Assembly: GCA_035457545.1 (NCBI GenBank)
Contig: DATIBM010000064.1
Location: forward strand, 1-6,298
DNA: 6,298 bases
Direction: 5' to 3'
From: Nitrospira_G sp035457545
Lineage (GTDB): Bacteria; Nitrospirota; Nitrospiria; Nitrospirales; Nitrospiraceae
Shown here: positions 1 through 4,967 of the stretch, piece after piece
How positions within the stretch are numbered: the first letter of the stretch is position 1
Layout of the letters: every line of letters begins with the position of its first letter
Notes under the pieces: model-generated
Told to the model about the DNA's origin: nothing
The model's input: only the letters and a program-made list of their open reading frames with translations
The model's database searches: none
Translations under genes and position numbers: made by a program

Positions 1-1
1 G

Positions 2-58
2 GAACAAGATTTCCAGAAGTTCCCGCCTCCAGGGTGGGTTCGGAAGAAGGAAAATTGA
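2..58 (+). CDS. 3' end of an upstream gene (partial, product unknown)
   Basis: From base 2 this frame reads 18 sense codons, EQDFQKFPPPGWVRKKEN, then TGA at 56-58. The ending looks natural (a Pro-Gly-Trp turn, then a charged tail) and stops four bases before the candidate promoter. In phage head modules the portal gene often lies upstream of the scaffold and capsid genes, so a portal or portal-associated protein is possible, but 18 residues cannot show this. The other two + frames also stay open until about 63 and 75, so the frame choice is uncertain. Confidence 0.4.
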   Translation, partial: EQDFQKFPPPGWVRKKEN

Positions 59-61
59 GCC

Positions 62-90
62 TTGACAAGTTCTAGTTAGTATGATATGTG
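62..90 (+). promoter_or_regulatory. Candidate sigma70-type promoter with extended -10
   Basis: A perfect -35 hexamer TTGACA lies at 62-67. After a 17-base spacer comes TATGTG (85-90), a poor -10 that is preceded by TGA at 82-84 and so has the TGn extended -10 form. Transcription would start near 97. TATGAT at 80-85 is a better -10 match but would be only 12 bases from the -35, which is too close. The element lies just after the probable end of the upstream gene and faces the virion genes. Confidence 0.5.
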
Positions 91-96
91 TTAGAA

Positions 97-150
97 CCAT
101 GAAGCGATAGCTTCGCCAATCAACCCAATCTCTCGGCCCTCCGGCCCTCA
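97..150 (+). promoter_or_regulatory. Structured leader with possible antiterminator pairing
   Basis: Between the candidate promoter and the terminator there is no plausible gene. The leader starts with a small hairpin, GAAGC (101-105) with GCTTC (110-114) and loop GATA. GCTTCG at 110-115 could instead pair with CGAAGC at 152-157, which would take away the base of the terminator stem (154-157). GGCC-CTCC-GGCC also lies in between. The geometry resembles an attenuator, but the pairings are short and the function is inferred. Confidence 0.3.
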
Positions 151-153
151 CCG

Positions 154-193
154 AAGCCGATCCAGGTCATCCCTGGGTCGGCTTTTTTGTTTT
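154..193 (+). terminator. Strong intrinsic (rho-independent) terminator
   Basis: AAGCCGATCCAGG (154-166) pairs with CCTGGGTCGGCTT (172-184) over 13 pairs with a single U-G wobble and a five-base loop (167-171). The T-rich run TTTTTTGTTTT follows at 183-193. It lies downstream of the candidate promoter and only 11 bases before the start codon of the first complete gene. It would therefore either end the upstream transcription unit or act as a read-through gate for the capsid genes. Confidence 0.85.
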
Positions 194-204
194 CTGGAGT
201 TCAC

Positions 205-783
205 ATGGCCCTTCCTCTTCCCGGTGCAATGCCTCCTCCGATGGGCGCTCCCGGCATGGCTCCTCCGATGGCTCCCCCTGGCGCACCGCCGATGCCCGCG
301 ATGGGCGGCCCGTCACTCGGCGGCCCCTCAAACGACAGTTTCTCGGTCGGCATGTTGGCCGGCCTGGGGCTCCGTGAATTTTCGCAACTGTTCGGGCTCT
401 CGAAGGGGAATAAAAGTCAATCCTCCGCGCAGCCCTCCGCCGCCGCCATGATGCAGGGGAATATGGGCGATGTGGATAGACAGATGGTGCTCGCGGAAAT
501 GCTGAAACGACAGGCTGCGGCCGCCCCCCCTTCCGGCCCCGGCTTGCCGATGGGAGCCGGGATGCCCCCTGGGATGCCAGGCGGTATCCCGCCCCAACCT
601 TCTCCGATGCTGCCGCCAGGAGCCGCCCCAGGACCCATAGATCCACGTATGGCGATGATGCTGGCGGCACGCAGCGGAGGCCCGCCGCCCGCCCCACCCT
701 CAACGCCGGGTGGGCCAGTGGCCTCTGCCCTTATCAGTCAATTGCTGGCGAAAGCCATGCAGGCCCGTCAAGGGCCGATCTAA
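205..783 (+). CDS. Pro/Met/Gly-rich, largely disordered phage protein
   Basis: This 192-residue protein is not a recognised family. The ATG at 205 is chosen because GGAG (196-199) sits five bases upstream; a TTG at 187 lies inside the terminator T-run and is unlikely. Residues 1-42 and about 107-172 are low-complexity Pro, Met, Gly and Ala with runs such as MPPPMG and GGPPPAPP, and are probably disordered. Between them (about 43-105) lie two likely helical stretches, SVGMLAGLGLREFSQLFGL and DVDRQMVLAEMLKRQ. The C-terminus (172-188) forms another helix, VASALISQLLAKAMQARQ. This layout of short helices joined by flexible linkers suggests an adaptor or assembly accessory. Its position before the scaffold suggests a virion or assembly role. 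The poly-proline runs may slow translation (inference). Confidence 0.8.
   Translation: MALPLPGAMPPPMGAPGMAPPMAPPGAPPMPAMGGPSLGGPSNDSFSVGMLAGLGLREFSQLFGLSKGNKSQSSAQPSAAAMMQGNMGDVDRQMVLAEMLKRQAAAAPPSGPGLPMGAGMPPGMPGGIPPQPSPMLPPGAAPGPIDPRMAMMLAARSGGPPPAPPSTPGGPVASALISQLLAKAMQARQGPI
762..776 (+). other. Small hairpin before the 41-residue gene
   Basis: GGCCC (762-766) pairs with GGGCC (772-776) around the loop GTCAA. It lies in the last codons of the Pro-rich gene, ten bases before the AGGAGG of the next gene. A five-pair hairpin is easily produced by chance in GC-rich DNA; it is listed because a hairpin near the ribosome binding site recurs at most genes here. Confidence 0.3.
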
Positions 784-796
784 CCAGGAGGACCCG

Positions 797-922
797 ATGC
801 CGAAGCCGAGTTCCAACGTCCCGGAAAAAGAGAAGGTGGGCTACAACACGGTTGAGTCCGCCATGAAGCAGAACCACAAGTCGTCCAATCCGATTTCCAC
901 GGTGCGCAAGAACGGCAAGTAA
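797..922 (+). CDS. Small basic hypothetical protein (41 aa)
   Basis: A 41-residue protein of unknown function. The ATG at 797 has a full AGGAGG at 786-791, five bases away, which is strong evidence that it is translated. The same frame is open further upstream, but those starts lie inside the Pro-rich gene and lack a ribosome binding site. The product is hydrophilic and basic (several Lys, NGK at the C-terminus) with no membrane segment and no motif I recognise; it may be largely unstructured. Its stop overlaps the next start as TAATG (920-924), so the two genes are probably translationally coupled. Its place before the scaffold suggests a head-assembly accessory, which is inference only. Confidence 0.72.
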   Translation: MPKPSSNVPEKEKVGYNTVESAMKQNHKSSNPISTVRKNGK

Positions 923-1176
923 TGCTCGCCACCCTCCCGACCATCCAAGGGTTGACCCAGACGGCGCAAGACGAAGTGCCGTTGACCGTCAAGATTGCCG
1001 AAGTGCTCGCGAAGCGCCCTGGCGGGAGTGCGCAACATCTGGTGGACGCCCAATTTCACTTGGAGCAAGCCTTCAAGGAAGAGGGCAATCCGAGAATGCT
1101 GGCCTTTATCCGCGACTTGTTGGCCGACATGCGCGGGGGGCCGTCCGCTTCTGACGAGGAAGAGGAAGAGTTCTAA
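922..1176 (+). CDS. Small hypothetical protein with acidic tail (84 aa)
   Basis: An 84-residue protein of unknown function. Its ATG (922-924) shares a base with the previous gene's stop (TAATG) and has no ribosome binding site of its own, so coupled translation is the likely mode of initiation. Residues 20-32 and 37-72 look helical (KIAEVLAKR, then HLVDAQFHLEQAFKEEGN and MLAFIRDLLADMR). The protein ends in a strongly acidic tail, SDEEEEEF. Small helical proteins with acidic tails occur as assembly or DNA-mimic proteins in phages, but nothing here is specific. It is the last of three small genes between the probable upstream gene and the scaffold. There is no sign of truncation. Confidence 0.72.
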   Translation: MLATLPTIQGLTQTAQDEVPLTVKIAEVLAKRPGGSAQHLVDAQFHLEQAFKEEGNPRMLAFIRDLLADMRGGPSASDEEEEEF

Positions 1177-1183
1177 CCCATCG

Positions 1184-1308
1184 CGTCCGGTGAGCCGGGG
1201 AGCGTGCTGGGCGTTTCATTCATCTGCCGTCCGGGTAGCCTACCGTAGGCTTGCGGGGAGCGGCGTCGCAGACGTGGCCAACGTCGTCCGGCTTCGAGCC
1301 GGGGAGCG
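1184..1308 (+). repeat. Three degenerate hairpin repeats in the gap before the scaffold gene
   Basis: The 143-base non-coding gap 1177-1319 contains three copies of a module that begins with CGTCCGG and ends with CGGGGAGCG. They lie at 1184-1204, 1228-1262 and 1285-1308 (21, 35 and 24 bases). The two end motifs are identical in all three, while the middle differs in sequence yet can form a hairpin each time: CCGG-TGAG-CCGG in copy 1, AGCCTA-CCG-TAGGCT (1237-1251) in copy 2, and CCGGCT-TCG-AGCCGG (1288-1302) in copy 3. Copy 3 directly abuts the AGGAGG of the scaffold gene (1309-1314). No promoter or gene was recognised in the gap. Confidence 0.7.
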
Positions 1309-1319
1309 AGGAGGATCAC

Positions 1320-2201
1320 ATGAGTGCAGAAGAGAAGCAGCAGGCCAAGACGAAAGAGAAGCTGACCGCGATTCTGGAGAAGTTCAAGACGAATCCAGAG
1401 CAGGCAGCCGAAGAATTCGCCAACCTGCAAGCGAAGTTGGGTGAGCAGGGCGCGGAGTTGGGCGAGGCTCGCAAGAAGTACGAGCAAGCCGCCGCGCAGA
1501 TGCAGCAATACCAAGCGTGGGCGCAACAGGTCAATCCGTTCGTGCAGTGGTGGAACCAGCACGGGCAACTGGCCAACCAGTTGATCCAGCAACACCTCCA
1601 AAACCCGAACGGCATCCGGGCGCAAGCCCAGACCCAGGCCCAGAACACGCCCGGGTATGAACTGCTCACCAAGGGCGAGAAGGAAGCCTTGACCCGCGAC
1701 ATCGCGCAACACCTGACGCAGCAAGCCCTGGCCCCCTGGACGCAGAACTTTGCGCAGACGGCCGAGCGGTGGGCGCAGCAGCAGTTGGCCGCGCAGCAGC
1801 AGCATTTCGATCAAAAGCTGCGGGCCTACGGCGACGTGATGTGGAAAACCTGGGAGCGCATTCTGCCGGCCGAGAAAGTGGCCGAGGCGAAACGCTATCA
1901 GGAGGAAGCCCTGAAGTACGCCGATCCGAGCAAGCTGAACCCGATGGAGATGGCGAACGAGTCCCTGTCCATCCACAGCAAGCTCGCGGCGGCCGAAGCG
2001 CGGGCCAAAGAACTCGAAGAGAAACTGGCTGAACGTGAACGGTCCTCGGTGCCCTCCCTCGGGAATGGCACGGGCCTGTTCCCGACCCAGCCCAAAGAAC
2101 CCAGCATGCCGCTGACCCGCGAGGACCGCATGAAAGCCTCGCTGGACGCGGTGAAAGAAGCGCACTCCAACGATGGATACCAAGCCCTCTTCGGTCGCTA
2201 A
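1320..2201 (+). CDS. Putative capsid scaffolding protein
   Basis: This 293-residue protein lies immediately upstream of the major capsid gene, the usual place for a phage scaffold. It is highly charged, rich in Gln, Ala and Glu, and has no membrane segment. Predicted layout: an N-terminal helical or coiled-coil region (1-65), a Trp/Gln-rich helical middle (66-200, including QAWAQQVNPFVQWW and the tract AQAQTQAQ at 101-108), a second coiled coil (215-242), a Pro/Gly linker (243-265) and a charged C-terminal helix (266-282, LTREDRMKASLDAVKEA). A C-terminal coat-binding helix is typical of scaffolds. The ATG at 1320 has AGGAGG (1309-1314) five bases away; an in-frame TTG at 1251 lacks one and lies inside the repeat region. 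The family is assigned from composition and position, not a specific motif. A fused protease domain was looked for and not seen. Confidence 0.75.
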   Translation: MSAEEKQQAKTKEKLTAILEKFKTNPEQAAEEFANLQAKLGEQGAELGEARKKYEQAAAQMQQYQAWAQQVNPFVQWWNQHGQLANQLIQQHLQNPNGIRAQAQTQAQNTPGYELLTKGEKEALTRDIAQHLTQQALAPWTQNFAQTAERWAQQQLAAQQQHFDQKLRAYGDVMWKTWERILPAEKVAEAKRYQEEALKYADPSKLNPMEMANESLSIHSKLAAAEARAKELEEKLAERERSSVPSLGNGTGLFPTQPKEPSMPLTREDRMKASLDAVKEAHSNDGYQALFGR

Positions 2202-2228
2202 GTCTGGACTGGGGGCGTCCATCGCTTG

Positions 2229-2244
2229 TGCGTAAGGAGACGCA
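2229..2244 (+). promoter_or_regulatory. Ribosome binding site of the capsid gene held in a hairpin loop
   Basis: TGCGT (2229-2233) and ACGCA (2240-2244) are a perfect five-pair inverted repeat. The six-base loop is exactly the ribosome binding site AAGGAG (2234-2239), and the 3' arm ends at the base before the ATG (2245). This could present or restrict the site for ribosomes. The stem is short, so it may be fortuitous. Confidence 0.4.
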
Positions 2245-3204
2245 ATGGCACCTCCCAGCAGAACCGAAGTTCTGAACACCTTTATTGCCAGTACGGCGCA
2301 AAATCGCCGGCCTGGCCTGATCGACAACTTCTACGGGTCCGCCCCCCTCTGGGCCTATCTGCGCAAGCGGAATAACGTGGTCCTGCGCGGCGGATCGGAC
2401 ATTCGCGAGAACTTCATCTACGCGAATTTCGAGACCAGTTCGTATGGGCGCGGCGATGAGTTCAACACGGAAGTGGCCGAGTTCTCGACCTCCATGGTGT
2501 TCTCTTGGAAGCACACCTACACGGCCGTGAACCTGAACACGATCGACGTGGATCTCAACGATTCCCCGGAGCAGACCTTCGACCTCGTGGACGCGGCCAT
2601 GGAGAACGGCGAGCTGTCCTTGATCGACGGCCTCTCCGACCAGTTGTTCGGCGACGGCACGGGCAACAGCGGGAAGGACCTCGACGGGCTCGCGATCGCG
2701 CTCTCGCAGAGCGGGTCCTACGGCGGGATCACCCGCTCCTCGACAGTCGGCACGCCCGGCTATGCCATCCGGGCCGGGGTGGAGAACACCTCTGGCGGCG
2801 TGGTCAGCCTCTCCCAGCTCAACCAGGACTTCGGGTCCTGCGTGATCGGCAACAAGAAGCCGGACCTGCTCGTGACGACCCAGAACATCTGGAACCGCAT
2901 CTGGGATCGGTCGCAGCCGTCCGAGCGGAACCAGCCGGGCACGGCCCGCGAGTTGGGCTTCGAGAGTGTCAAGCTGAACGGCGCCGACATCACCGTGGAT
3001 AGCCACTGTCCGTCCGGGGCCGTGCAGTACCTGAACACCTCGACGTTCAAGATGTACGTCCACAACAAGTGGGATTTCCGGTTCCGTGGCTTCATGGAGC
3101 CGACCAACCAGCAAATGAAGATCGGGCAATTGATCTTCTGGGGCAACATCGTTTGCCGTGGTCCGCGCTTCAATGGGCGTGCGACCGGCCTGACGGAAAC
3201 CTAA
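2245..3204 (+). CDS. Major capsid protein (HK97-fold type)
   Basis: A 319-residue protein that fits the phage major capsid (coat) proteins of the HK97 fold, which form the icosahedral shell. The length is normal for the group. Recognisable features in order: an N-terminal helical region ending in PLWAYLRKRN (34-43), the glycine-rich GDGTGNSGKDLDGL segment (136-149) followed by YGGITRS (159-165), the PDLLVTTQNIWNRIWD strand-helix (206-221), ADITVDSHCPSG (247-258), and a C-terminal beta-rich part with FRFRGFMEPTNQQ and NIVCRGPRFNGR. The ATG at 2245 has AAGGAG (2234-2239). It follows the scaffold and precedes decoration-type genes. There is no long N-terminal delta-like domain, in keeping with a separate scaffold protein. 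Family recognition is from memory of conserved patterns, without a search. Confidence 0.88.
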   Translation: MAPPSRTEVLNTFIASTAQNRRPGLIDNFYGSAPLWAYLRKRNNVVLRGGSDIRENFIYANFETSSYGRGDEFNTEVAEFSTSMVFSWKHTYTAVNLNTIDVDLNDSPEQTFDLVDAAMENGELSLIDGLSDQLFGDGTGNSGKDLDGLAIALSQSGSYGGITRSSTVGTPGYAIRAGVENTSGGVVSLSQLNQDFGSCVIGNKKPDLLVTTQNIWNRIWDRSQPSERNQPGTARELGFESVKLNGADITVDSHCPSGAVQYLNTSTFKMYVHNKWDFRFRGFMEPTNQQMKIGQLIFWGNIVCRGPRFNGRATGLTET

Positions 3205-3220
3205 GAGCCTAGTCTGGCCT

Positions 3221-3643
3221 ATGCCGACGACGCAGCAAAAGGCGGAGAACACGGTTCGGTATCTACGGATTGCCGAACCGTGTCTCGCTGACCTCAAGCA
3301 GAACAAGCGCCTCGTGATTGATGCGCCGAAGCCCTGGCCCCCCGGGGTGGTCGCGCAATACGCGATGCGGGTGGCGTTGGAGAACGGCTGCACGTCGATC
3401 CGGGTCAGGCAGGGCGTCCATACCGTGCGGGATTACGATGTGATGAAGCTGGTCACGATGACGCGGCATCTCACGCCGGGCGGATTTCTCCCGCGCCCCA
3501 CGATGAAGTTTGTACCGAAACACTTGGCCACGATGGGCTTTAAGCGTCTTGGCGCAACCCTCGATGGCTTCAAAGGGGAATCGCAGATCGCGGTTCCCGC
3601 AACCATCCCTGTTTCCGGTCCCCCCGGCAGGGCAGGAGGATAA
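3221..3643 (+). CDS. Hypothetical protein between capsid and decoration genes (140 aa)
   Basis: A 140-residue basic protein I do not recognise. The ATG at 3221 lies 16 bases after the capsid stop with no convincing ribosome binding site (only GAG at 3205-3207, too far away), so translation may depend on coupling to capsid translation. Residues 9-70 may form a compact alpha/beta domain (ENTVRYLRIAEPCLADL, RLVIDAP, a helix VVAQYAMRVALENG, a strand CTSIRVRQGV). A Thr/Pro/Lys-rich stretch and a flexible Pro-Gly tail (PGRAGG) follow. Position suggests a minor head protein. Its codons 9-22 are embedded in a very strong RNA hairpin, and a second hairpin lies near its 3' end, so part of this gene's sequence may be constrained as RNA. 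The absence of a ribosome binding site leaves some doubt about the start. Confidence 0.75.
   Translation: MPTTQQKAENTVRYLRIAEPCLADLKQNKRLVIDAPKPWPPGVVAQYAMRVALENGCTSIRVRQGVHTVRDYDVMKLVTMTRHLTPGGFLPRPTMKFVPKHLATMGFKRLGATLDGFKGESQIAVPATIPVSGPPGRAGG
3245..3286 (+). other. Strong 17-pair hairpin with UNCG-type tetraloop
   Basis: Pairs: GAGA (3245-3248) with TCTC (3283-3286); a bulged A (3249); CACGGTTCGG (3250-3259) with CCGAACCGTG (3273-3282); a small internal loop (T3260 against T3271-G3272); ATC (3261-3263) with GAT (3268-3270), closed by the loop TACG (3264-3267). C(UACG)G belongs to the very stable UNCG tetraloop class. The hairpin begins 41 bases after the capsid stop codon, inside the next gene. 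It is not followed by a T-run, so it is not an intrinsic terminator. Plausible roles are protecting the capsid mRNA end or reducing downstream expression (inference). Confidence 0.7.
3576..3598 (+). other. Nine-pair hairpin near the 3' end of the 140-residue gene
   Basis: GGGAATCGC (3576-3584) pairs with GCGGTTCCC (3590-3598), with one U-G wobble and the loop AGATC. It lies inside the coding sequence about 45 bases before its stop, and a further hairpin follows at 3607-3632. Function unknown. Confidence 0.45.
3607..3632 (+). promoter_or_regulatory. Hairpin abutting the ribosome binding site of the decoration gene
   Basis: CCCTG (3607-3611) pairs with CAGGG (3628-3632), and CCGG (3615-3618) with CCGG (3624-3627), with TTT bulged on the left side and a five-base loop. 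The hairpin ends one base before AGGAGG (3634-3639) of the next gene. A hairpin here could stop upstream RNA from masking the site, or could affect 30S loading. Both are inferences. Confidence 0.4.
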
Positions 3644-3646
3644 GCA

Positions 3647-4426
3647 ATGGCGAACGATGTGAACCTGTATTTTCGGCTCGGGCATCTCTCGGGCCTGGGC
3701 ATGGCGGAGATCAATTCCGACTCTGCAACCCCGCTGGCGAAGGAAGGCACCGTGGCGTTTGTGACCGATGCCTTCGGCCCGCGCATCCTCAAGTACTGCA
3801 AGGCGCTGAACGCGACCGCGAAGGGCGAGTTGATGGCCTACTGTTCGGATGGCGCGAACGTCATCTCAACCTCGGTGGCGAACATCACCTCTGGCACCAC
3901 GACCTCGGCGGTGACTTCCGGCCTGACGGCCGATCGCCACAACGGCATGATCTGCTTCGTGCTGGACAATGCGGATTCGGCCGGCGCGGCTCCCGAAGGC
4001 GAGATGGGCATTGTGGCGGACAACACGGCCACGGCGATCACGCTTGACCCGGCCTACCCGCTCTCAACCGCCCTGGCCGTGAACGACGACCTGGAACTGA
4101 TCGCCACCTATCAGGTGGAGGATGCGGCCGATGGCGACGAAGCCTGGACGGTCGCCGGCATCGTGCTTGGCAAGGACGGCATCTCGGCCAGCCAGTACGG
4201 CTGGGTGCAGCAATTCGGCGTGACCCCGGCGCTCCATACCACGAACGCCATCGCTGAGGGCGATCCGGTGGTCGCGGGCGCGGCGGTGGTCGATGCCTTC
4301 GGCACCGATGGGCAAGAACTCTGGGTGGGCACGGCGCTGTCGTCCTGCTCGACCGATGAGGTCCTGAAGCACCTCCCGATCAAGATCACGGTCTGGGCCT
4401 CGGCTGGTCCTGGCGGATCGCCGTAA
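3647..4426 (+). CDS. Putative capsid decoration / accessory head protein
   Basis: A 259-residue protein directly downstream in the capsid cluster, resembling decoration-type proteins found next to major capsid genes in many phages. It is rich in Ala, Gly, Thr and Asp and probably mainly beta. Features: GTVAFVTDAFGPRILKYCKA (34-53), where an early beta hairpin ends in an aromatic-Cys pair; a threonine/serine-rich stretch (79-92); GEMGIVADNTATAITLDPAYPL (118-139); DLELIATYQVED (148-159); and YGWVQQFGVTPAL (184-196), a conserved-looking Gly-Trp-x-Gln element that precedes EGDPVVAG. It would bind the outside of the shell and stabilise it (family knowledge plus position). The ATG at 3647 has AGGAGG at 3634-3639, overlapping the end of the previous gene. 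The exact family was not verified by search. Confidence 0.7.
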   Translation: MANDVNLYFRLGHLSGLGMAEINSDSATPLAKEGTVAFVTDAFGPRILKYCKALNATAKGELMAYCSDGANVISTSVANITSGTTTSAVTSGLTADRHNGMICFVLDNADSAGAAPEGEMGIVADNTATAITLDPAYPLSTALAVNDDLELIATYQVEDAADGDEAWTVAGIVLGKDGISASQYGWVQQFGVTPALHTTNAIAEGDPVVAGAAVVDAFGTDGQELWVGTALSSCSTDEVLKHLPIKITVWASAGPGGSP

Positions 4427-4464
4427 CGTGTTGTAGCCCACACTAGCTTAAAGGAGACAACACG
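4427..4464 (+). promoter_or_regulatory. Inverted repeat spanning the whole intergenic region, ribosome binding site in the loop
   Basis: CGTGTTGT (4427-4434) starts at the base after the decoration gene's stop, and its exact complement ACAACACG (4457-4464) ends at the base before the next ATG. The 22-base loop ends in the ribosome binding site AAGGAG (4451-4456). The eight perfect pairs frame the intergenic spacer exactly. The AAGGAG / 3' arm / ATG order matches that seen before the capsid gene, with a longer stem. Confidence 0.5.
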
Positions 4465-4890
4465 ATGGCACTGACCATTACACGCACGGGCGACTATCAT
4501 GGGGTCGCGGGGAATCTCCGCTACGCCTACGTCAAGATCGCCTTCGACAGCTCCTACCCCACTGGCGGGGAATCCTTCGTGCCCTCGGATGTGGGCATGC
4601 GGGAATTCGTGGATGTGAAAATCCACCCGACCAGCGGGTTCGTGTTCGAGTACGACTACACCAACGAGAAGATCCTGGTCTACACCCAGGGCGTGGCGCA
4701 CGGCTCTGCCGGAGCCGTCACGCTGGACGACTACCCCGTGACAGCCGGTCCCGGTGCGACATCAGGGGCTAGCATTTCGCGGGAAGCCTCGGCCACGTCC
4801 CCGCTGCGCATGGGGCCGCTGAAAGAGATCGCCTCGACCGACGATCTCTCCACGGTCACGGGCGTGCGGGTGTTCTGCTGGGGGTTCTAA
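4465..4890 (+). CDS. Small virion-type protein downstream of the decoration gene (141 aa)
   Basis: A 141-residue probably beta-rich protein with phage-virion character. The N-terminal half has a motif I associate with small phage structural proteins of unknown role: an RYAYVKIAFDSSYPTGGES-like stretch (19-37), then SDVGMREFVDVKIHPTSGF (41-59) and FEYDYTNEKILVYTQG (61-76), reading as successive strands and turns. The C-terminal part is Ser/Ala/Gly-rich and ends FCWGF. It may be a minor head or decoration protein (inference from neighbours). The ATG at 4465 has AAGGAG (4451-4456) eight bases away. In the +1 frame the sequence stays open past its stop to 4957, which would add a lysine-rich tail if frameshifting occurred near TGG-GGG-TTC-TAA; separate initiation at 4919 is simpler. 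Confidence 0.75.
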   Translation: MALTITRTGDYHGVAGNLRYAYVKIAFDSSYPTGGESFVPSDVGMREFVDVKIHPTSGFVFEYDYTNEKILVYTQGVAHGSAGAVTLDDYPVTAGPGATSGASISREASATSPLRMGPLKEIASTDDLSTVTGVRVFCWGF

Positions 4891-4918
4891 AAAGCCTACT
4901 TTAACAAACAGGAGCCTT

Positions 4919-4957
4919 GTGAAGAAGAAAGTCAGTAAGAAGAAACCGAAGTACTAA
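4919..4957 (+). CDS. Possible 12-residue lysine-rich peptide (MKKKVSKKKPKY)
   Basis: A GTG at 4919 follows AGGAG (4910-4914) by four bases and opens a 12-codon reading frame ending in TAA at 4955-4957. The product has seven lysines in twelve residues. Without it the AGGAG would have no gene to serve. Ten bases after the stop begins the GC-rich hairpin at 4968-4992, so this could be a leader-type peptide coupled to attenuation, a tiny nucleic-acid-binding peptide, or the tail of a +1 frameshift product of the previous gene. The function is unknown, and a peptide this short cannot be confirmed from sequence alone. Confidence 0.45.
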   Translation: MKKKVSKKKPKY

Positions 4958-4967
4958 GGGCGAGACC

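Noticed and set aside
80..85. TATGAT as the -10 element of the upstream promoter
   Set aside because: It matches the consensus better than TATGTG but lies only 12 bases from TTGACA, too close for a sigma70 promoter.
1251..1319. N-terminal extension of the scaffold gene from a TTG at 1251
   Set aside because: It would pass through the repeat region, has no ribosome binding site and adds a low-quality peptide; the ATG at 1320 has AGGAGG at ideal spacing.
1173..2327. A 384-codon open frame on the minus strand across the scaffold gene
   Set aside because: Same reasons: composition biased to Leu, Arg and Gly, no start signal, and directly antisense to a gene with a strong ribosome binding site.
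2691..2700. Palindrome CGCGATCGCG containing the HIP1 octamer GCGATCGC
   Set aside because: HIP1 is enriched in many cyanobacteria, but a single copy inside coding sequence of GC-rich DNA proves nothing about host or function.
2201..3217. AGTCTGG occurring after both the scaffold stop and the capsid stop (2201-2207 and 3211-3217)
   Set aside because: A seven-base match in two short spacers is weak and the flanks do not agree; no structure or known signal is associated with it.
1666..3393. A 575-codon open frame on the minus strand across the scaffold and capsid genes
   Set aside because: It overlaps the well supported capsid gene, has no ribosome binding site and has the Arg/Pro/Ala/Gly-rich composition typical of antisense frames of GC-rich genes.
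4889..4894. AAAAAG run as a slippery frameshift site
   Set aside because: It begins within the stop codon of the gene at 4465-4890, so the ribosome would terminate before using it, and the -1 frame closes at 4902-4904.
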